Source of the DNA: Ectopseudomonas toyotomiensis
Lineage (GTDB): Bacteria > Pseudomonadota > Gammaproteobacteria > Pseudomonadales > Pseudomonadaceae
Reading direction: 5' to 3'
Assembly (NCBI RefSeq): GCF_900115695.1
Contig: NZ_FOXK01000003.1
Location: 62,001 to 126,000 of the forward strand
DNA length: 64,000 bases
The notes beneath the pieces were generated by a model that ran no database searches, was not told the origin of the DNA, and worked only from the letters and a program-made list of their open reading frames with translations. Each line of letters opens with the position of its first letter. Positions within the stretch are counted from its first letter, which is position 1. A program made the translations under genes and the position numbers. Positions 57,879 to 64,000 of this stretch are shown here, in pieces.

Positions 57879-58883
57879 ATGCCCCTGATCGACCTGCGTA
57901 GCGACACCGTCACCCAACCCACCGTTGCCATGCGCGAAGCCATGATGGCTGCCGAGCTGGGCGATGACGTGTATGGCGAAGACCCCACGGTAAACCGTCT
58001 GGAGGCCTGGCTGGCCAATGAGCTGGGCTTCGCGGCGGCGCTGTTCGTCCCCACCGGCACCATGAGCAACCTGCTCGGCCTGATGGCTCATTGCGAGCGG
58101 GGTGACGAATACATCGTCGGCCAGCAAGCCCACACCTACAAGTATGAGGGCGGCGGTGCGGCCGTGCTTGGCTCCATCCAGCCGCAGCCGATCGACGGCG
58201 AAGCCGACGGCTCGCTGGATCTGGCCAAGGTCGAAGCGGCGATCAAGCAGGACGACTTCCACTTCGCCCGTACCCGCTTGCTGGCTCTGGAAAACACCAT
58301 GCAGGGCAAGGTGCTGGCGCTCGACTACCTGGCAGCCGCCCGCGAACTCACTCGCCGCCGTGGCCTGAGCCTGCACCTCGATGGCGCCCGCCTGTACAAC
58401 GCGGCGGTCAAGCTCGGGGTGCCGGCGCGCGACATCACCCGACACTTCGACTCGGTCTCGGTATGCCTGTCCAAGGGCCTCGGTGCGCCGGTCGGTTCGG
58501 TGCTCTGTGGCAGCGCTGCGCTGATTGCCAAGGCGCGGCGTCTGCGCAAGATGGTCGGTGGCGGCATGCGTCAGGCCGGGGTGTTGGCGGCGGCGGGGCT
58601 GTATGCCCTGCAGCATCAGGTTCAGCGCCTGGCTGAGGATCATGCCAACGCGGAGCGCCTGGGCGCTGCACTGACCGAACTGGGCTACAGCGTCGAGCCG
58701 GTGCAGACCAATATGGTCTATGTGCAACTTGGTGAGCGCGCCGGGCAGATCAAGGCCTTCATGGCCGAACGCGGCATCGCCGTCAGTGCCGCGCCGCGCC
58801 TGCGTCTGGTCACTCATCTGGATGTCAGCGCTGAGCAGATCGAGCGGGTGATCGAGGCGTTCGCCGCTTTTCGCGCTCAATGA
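57879..58883 (+). CDS. ltaE: Low-specificity L-threonine aldolase
   Basis: This 334-residue PLP enzyme of fold type I begins [20 protein letters not shown] and has [12 protein letters not shown] and the PLP lysine K199 in [14 protein letters not shown]. It cleaves threonine/allo-threonine to glycine and acetaldehyde. Start 57879 has GGGAAAG. It occupies the position of PA0902 in P. aeruginosa, between aruE and alaS. Confidence 0.93.
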   Translation: MPLIDLRSDTVTQPTVAMREAMMAAELGDDVYGEDPTVNRLEAWLANELGFAAALFVPTGTMSNLLGLMAHCERGDEYIVGQQAHTYKYEGGGAAVLGSIQPQPIDGEADGSLDLAKVEAAIKQDDFHFARTRLLALENTMQGKVLALDYLAAARELTRRRGLSLHLDGARLYNAAVKLGVPARDITRHFDSVSVCLSKGLGAPVGSVLCGSAALIAKARRLRKMVGGGMRQAGVLAAAGLYALQHQVQRLAEDHANAERLGAALTELGYSVEPVQTNMVYVQLGERAGQIKAFMAERGIAVSAAPRLRLVTHLDVSAEQIERVIEAFAAFRAQ

Positions 58884-58926
58884 TCAAGCAGCCAATACCT
58901 AATAGATGTTGGCTATCAACAAGGTA

Positions 58927-61631
<2,705 letters not shown>

Positions 61632-61733
61632 CGAGCGAGAAAGCGGGGCCCGCAGTGCGTCCGGCGGGCCTTGGCAGTATGACCCGATGCGGGTTTAATG
61701 GGCGCCCTTCGAGGAATCAGGCGGCTTTTTGAA

Positions 61734-62972
61734 ATGGCTTTGATCGTACAGAAGTTTGGGGGCACCTCCGTCGGCACCATCGAGCGTATCGCGCAGGTGG
61801 CCGACAAGGTGAAGAAGTTCCGCGACAACGGTGACGACATCGTCGTCGTGGTTTCCGCCATGAGCGGCGAAACCAACCGCCTGATCGATCTGGCCAAACA
61901 GATCACCGATGGTGAGCCGGTTGCGCGTGAGCTGGATGTCATGGTGTCCACCGGTGAGCAGGTGACCATTGCTCTGCTGGCCATGGCGCTGATCAAGCGC
62001 GGCGTGCCGGCGGTGTCCTACACCGGCAACCAGGTGCGCATCCTCACCGACAGCGCGCACAACAAGGCGCGCATTCTGCAGATCGATGACCAGAAGATTC
62101 GTACTGATCTCAAGGCCGGTCGCGTCGTCGTCGTCGCCGGCTTCCAGGGTGTCGACGAGCACGGCAACATTACCACCCTCGGTCGTGGTGGTTCCGACAC
62201 CACTGGTGTGGCTCTGGCGGCGGCGTTGAAAGCCGACGAGTGCCAGATCTACACCGACGTCGATGGTGTCTACACCACCGACCCGCGCGTGGTGCCCAAG
62301 GCTCAGCGTCTGGAAAAGATCACCTTCGAAGAGATGCTGGAAATGGCCAGCCTCGGCTCCAAGGTGCTGCAGATTCGTTCGGTGGAGTTCGCCGGCAAGT
62401 ACAACGTCCCGCTGCGCGTCCTGCACAGCTTTCAGGAGGGGCCGGGCACCCTCATTACCCTTGATGAAGAGGAATCCATGGAACAGCCGATCATTTCCGG
62501 CATCGCTTTCAACCGCGACGAAGCCAAGCTGACCATCCGTGGGGTACCGGATATCCCCGGCATCGCCTTCAAGATTCTCGGCCCGATCAGCGCCGCCAAC
62601 ATCGAAGTGGACATGATCGTGCAGAACGTCTCGCACGATAACACCACCGATTTCACCTTCACCGTGCACCGCAACGACTACAACAACGCCCTCGGCGTGC
62701 TGCAGAAGACTGCAGACGAGCTGGGCGCCCGTGAAGTGGTCGGCGACACCAATATCGCCAAGGTGTCCATCGTCGGTGTCGGTATGCGCTCCCATGCCGG
62801 TGTTGCCAGCCGTATGTTCGAAGCTCTGGCCAAGGAGACCATCAACATCCAGATGATCTCCACCTCCGAGATCAAGGTTTCCGTGGTGATCGAGGAGAAG
62901 TATCTGGAGCTGGCGGTACGCGCTCTGCATACCGCTTTCGAGCTGGATGCCCCGGCCCGACAGGGCGAGTGA
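61734..62972 (+). CDS. lysC: Aspartokinase LysC, with probable internal start for the beta subunit
   Basis: This 412-residue protein has kinase motif VQKFGGTSVG and TLGRGGSDTTGVALA, followed by two ACT domains (about 265-410) for lysine/threonine feedback. It makes aspartyl phosphate for Lys/Thr/Met and DAP synthesis. At 62478, codon 249, an in-frame ATG follows AAGAGGAATCC, a good ribosome-binding site. It would give a 164-residue regulatory subunit, as known for alpha2beta2 aspartokinases. Confidence 0.95.
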   Translation: MALIVQKFGGTSVGTIERIAQVADKVKKFRDNGDDIVVVVSAMSGETNRLIDLAKQITDGEPVARELDVMVSTGEQVTIALLAMALIKRGVPAVSYTGNQVRILTDSAHNKARILQIDDQKIRTDLKAGRVVVVAGFQGVDEHGNITTLGRGGSDTTGVALAAALKADECQIYTDVDGVYTTDPRVVPKAQRLEKITFEEMLEMASLGSKVLQIRSVEFAGKYNVPLRVLHSFQEGPGTLITLDEEESMEQPIISGIAFNRDEAKLTIRGVPDIPGIAFKILGPISAANIEVDMIVQNVSHDNTTDFTFTVHRNDYNNALGVLQKTADELGAREVVGDTNIAKVSIVGVGMRSHAGVASRMFEALAKETINIQMISTSEIKVSVVIEEKYLELAVRALHTAFELDAPARQGE

Positions 62973-62985
62973 TTCAACTGATTTG

Positions 62986-63020
62986 AAAGGCGCGGCTGGT
63001 TCCGCGCCTTTCGTCTTTTT
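62986..63020 (+). terminator. lysC terminator
   Basis: AAAGGCGCGG (62986-62995) pairs with CCGCGCCTTT (63002-63011), followed by CGTCTTTTT. Confidence 0.88.
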
Positions 63021-63033
63021 GACTGGCATGTGG

Positions 63034-63062
63034 GAACTTTCTTTCTGCGCGCGCTGGTCAAT
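63034..63062 (+). promoter_or_regulatory. Candidate AlgU (sigma-22)-type promoter of rsmA
   Basis: GAACTT at 63034-63039 and TCAAT at 63058-63062, separated by 18 bp, resemble the GAACTT-N16/17-TCTGA pattern. In P. aeruginosa, rsmA is known to have an AlgU-dependent promoter. Spacing and -10 are imperfect. Confidence 0.4.
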
Positions 63063-63163
63063 ACTTGGGTGGAGGCTTTCAGGCTTGATTTAGCGGGAAG
63101 CCGGCACCATTTTCTTTTTGCAGACTGTTGTCCTGAGAAATGTAATCCGTTGAGGAGAAAGGA

Positions 63164-63349
63164 ATGCTGATTCTGACTCGCCGGGTCGGAGAGACCCTGA
63201 TGGTCGGTGATGATGTGACTGTCACCGTGTTGGGTGTGAAAGGTAACCAGGTGCGCATTGGTGTCAATGCGCCGAAAGAGGTTGCCGTACACCGTGAAGA
63301 AATCTACCAGCGCATCCAGAAAGAGAAGGGTGACGAACCAAGCCACTAA
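63164..63349 (+). CDS. rsmA: RNA-binding global regulator RsmA/CsrA
   Basis: This 61-residue protein begins [20 protein letters not shown] and has the RNA-contacting ends L4/R6-R7 and the helix [10 protein letters not shown] (R44). It binds GGA motifs in mRNA leaders and blocks translation of secretion, biofilm and secondary-metabolism genes. GAGGAGAAAGGA precedes the start. Its place after lysC and before tRNA-Ser matches P. aeruginosa. Confidence 0.97.
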
Positions 63350-63368
63350 TTTTTCTACAAATTTTTGT

Positions 63369-63396
63369 TTGCAAACGGGGAAAACATGTTTATCAT
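63369..63396 (+). promoter_or_regulatory. Candidate promoter of tRNA-Ser
   Basis: TTGCAA (63369-63374) and TATCAT (63391-63396) with a 16-bp spacer, then GCGCCCC, a stringent-type discriminator. Confidence 0.5.
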
Positions 63397-63410
63397 GCGC
63401 CCCGTGTTGC

Positions 63411-63501
63411 GGAGAGGTGGCCGAGTGGCCGAAGGCGCTCCCCTGCTAAGGGAGTACACCTCAAAAGGGTGTCGGGGGTTCGAATCCCCCCTTCTCCGCC
63501 A
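63411..63501 (+). tRNA. tRNA-Ser, anticodon GCU
   Basis: This 91-nt class II tRNA has acceptor GGAGAGG paired to CTTCTCC, a long variable arm, anticodon loop CTGCTAA with GCT at 63445-63447, T-arm GGGGGTTCGAATCCCCC and encoded CCA. Confidence 0.96.
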
Positions 63502-63571
63502 TTATTCAGCGAGTCAGGCGTAAGCCGGGCTGGCGAATCACCAGAGGTGATCTGGTATAAAAACACCAAAC

Positions 63572-63648
63572 GGACTCATAGCTCAGCTGGATAGAGTACT
63601 CGGCTACGAACCGAGCGGTCGGAGGTTCGAATCCTCCTGAGTCCGCCA
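63572..63648 (+). tRNA. tRNA-Arg, anticodon ACG (copy 1)
   Basis: 77 nt. Acceptor GGACTCA pairs with TGAGTCC. The D-arm is AGCTCAGCTGGATAGAGT, the anticodon ACG (63606-63608), the T-arm GGAGGTTCGAATCCTCC, and CCA is encoded. ACG is expected to be edited to ICG by TadA. Confidence 0.97.
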
Positions 63649-63722
63649 TATTCAATGGCTTGCATCGCTGCAAGCTATTTTGTTTCAACCAGTGGTGATC
63701 TGGTCTAAAAGCGCCAAAGTGT

Positions 63723-63799
63723 GGACTCATAGCTCAGCTGGATAGAGTACTCGGCTACGAACCGAGCGGTCGGAGGTTCGAATCCTCCTGAGTCCGCCA
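63723..63799 (+). tRNA. tRNA-Arg, anticodon ACG (copy 2)
   Basis: Identical over all 77 nt to the copy 151 bp upstream. The 5' flanks are also alike (CAGxGGTGATCTGGTxTAAAA), so the duplicated unit includes upstream sequence. Confidence 0.97.
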
Positions 63800-63805
63800 T
63801 ACCCA

Positions 63806-63836
63806 AAGGGCCTGCAGCGATGCAGGCCCTTTTCTT
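63806..63836 (+). terminator. Terminator of the tRNA cluster
   Basis: AAGGGCCTGCA-GCGA-TGCAGGCCCTT, an 11-bp perfect stem with a GNRA loop, followed by TTCTTT. Confidence 0.9.
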
Positions 63837-63842
63837 TGCGCA

Positions 63843-64000
63843 TCATTTCTTCACGCAGCCGGCTTCGTCGAAGCTGACCTGCCGGCTGCTGCCGCCTTTG
63901 CGTTTTTCGCGATAGTGATAGCGCTGCTGCCCATTGCTGCTCGTGACTCTGTCCGGCTTGCCCAGGCTGCTTTCCACGTCGGTTCTGCTCATGCCGCGGC
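63843..64000 (-). CDS. SmpA/OmlA-like protein, C-terminal part (start outside window)
   Basis: The reverse strand is open from the window edge to a TGA at 63843, giving 52 full codons. It reads GMSRTDVESSLGKPDRV then NGQQRYHYREKRKGG and ends EAGCVKK. The G-M-S-R-x-x-V-x-x-x-L-G-K-P pattern resembles the SmpA/OmlA (BamE-like) fold, which occurs in many small envelope proteins. The N-terminus, and any signal, lie beyond the window. Confidence 0.65.
   Translation of the reverse strand, partial: RGMSRTDVESSLGKPDRVTSSNGQQRYHYREKRKGGSSRQVSFDEAGCVKK

Noticed and set aside
61647..61670. Hairpin GGCCCGC / GCGGGCC after alaS as terminator
   Set aside because: No T-run follows; lysC begins 64 bp later and may be read from the same transcript.

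Overview
The window is chromosomal DNA of a Pseudomonas species (sensu lato). The evidence is high G+C content, dense small repetitive extragenic palindromes, and a right half (about 45.2-63.8 kb) that follows the gene order I know from P. aeruginosa: aotJ-aotQ-aotM-aotP-argR, then aruC-F-G-D-B-(small gene)-E, a threonine aldolase gene, alaS, lysC, rsmA and tRNA genes. A P. mendocina/oleovorans-like lineage is a guess from general character, not a proof.

Left part (0-15.9 kb): a truncated class V aminotransferase gene, a TetR regulator and a stand-alone moaA. An arsenic island follows (2.8-8.5 kb). An ACR3 arsenite pump gene diverges from a gene fusing a thioredoxin-type arsenate reductase to an ArsR repressor, then come arsH, a CX5R phosphatase, an arsenic-associated GAPDH and arsJ. 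Together these reduce arsenate and export arsenite, oxidise organoarsenicals (ArsH), and make and export 1-arseno-3-phosphoglycerate (GAPDH plus ArsJ). Next are a lipoprotein, a DUF1285 protein, a GNAT enzyme, a subtilase with Glu at the catalytic Asp position, an NADH dehydrogenase-like flavoprotein, a GlxA-type AraC regulator and a DUF1624-like membrane protein.

Middle (16-34 kb): a TonB-dependent receptor with a Zur-like box upstream, a PAS-GGDEF protein, two DJ-1-fold proteins (one in an operon with a LuxR solo), a structured leader RNA with a leader peptide in front of two small genes, a LysR/old-yellow-enzyme pair, an AI-2E-family permease with a decayed hydrolase fragment behind it, a methyltransferase, a GFA-family protein, a LysE exporter with a divergent LysR gene, and an amidase.

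Type II secretion (34.5-44.9 kb): a complete Xcp-type system, with gspC-gspD divergent from gspE-F-G-H-I-J-K-L-M. Most genes overlap by 4 bp, except at E/F and G/H, where repeat elements have entered. The G/H element supplies the start codon and leader peptide of gspH.

Right part (45-64 kb): arginine uptake, its regulator ArgR, and the arginine succinyltransferase pathway, with three sequences matching the ArgR half-site TGTCGC-N8-AA before aotJ and aruC. Then come threonine aldolase, alaS, lysC (with an apparent internal start for a regulatory subunit), rsmA, tRNA-Ser(GCU), two identical tRNA-Arg(ACG) genes, and the 3' end of an SmpA/OmlA-like gene.
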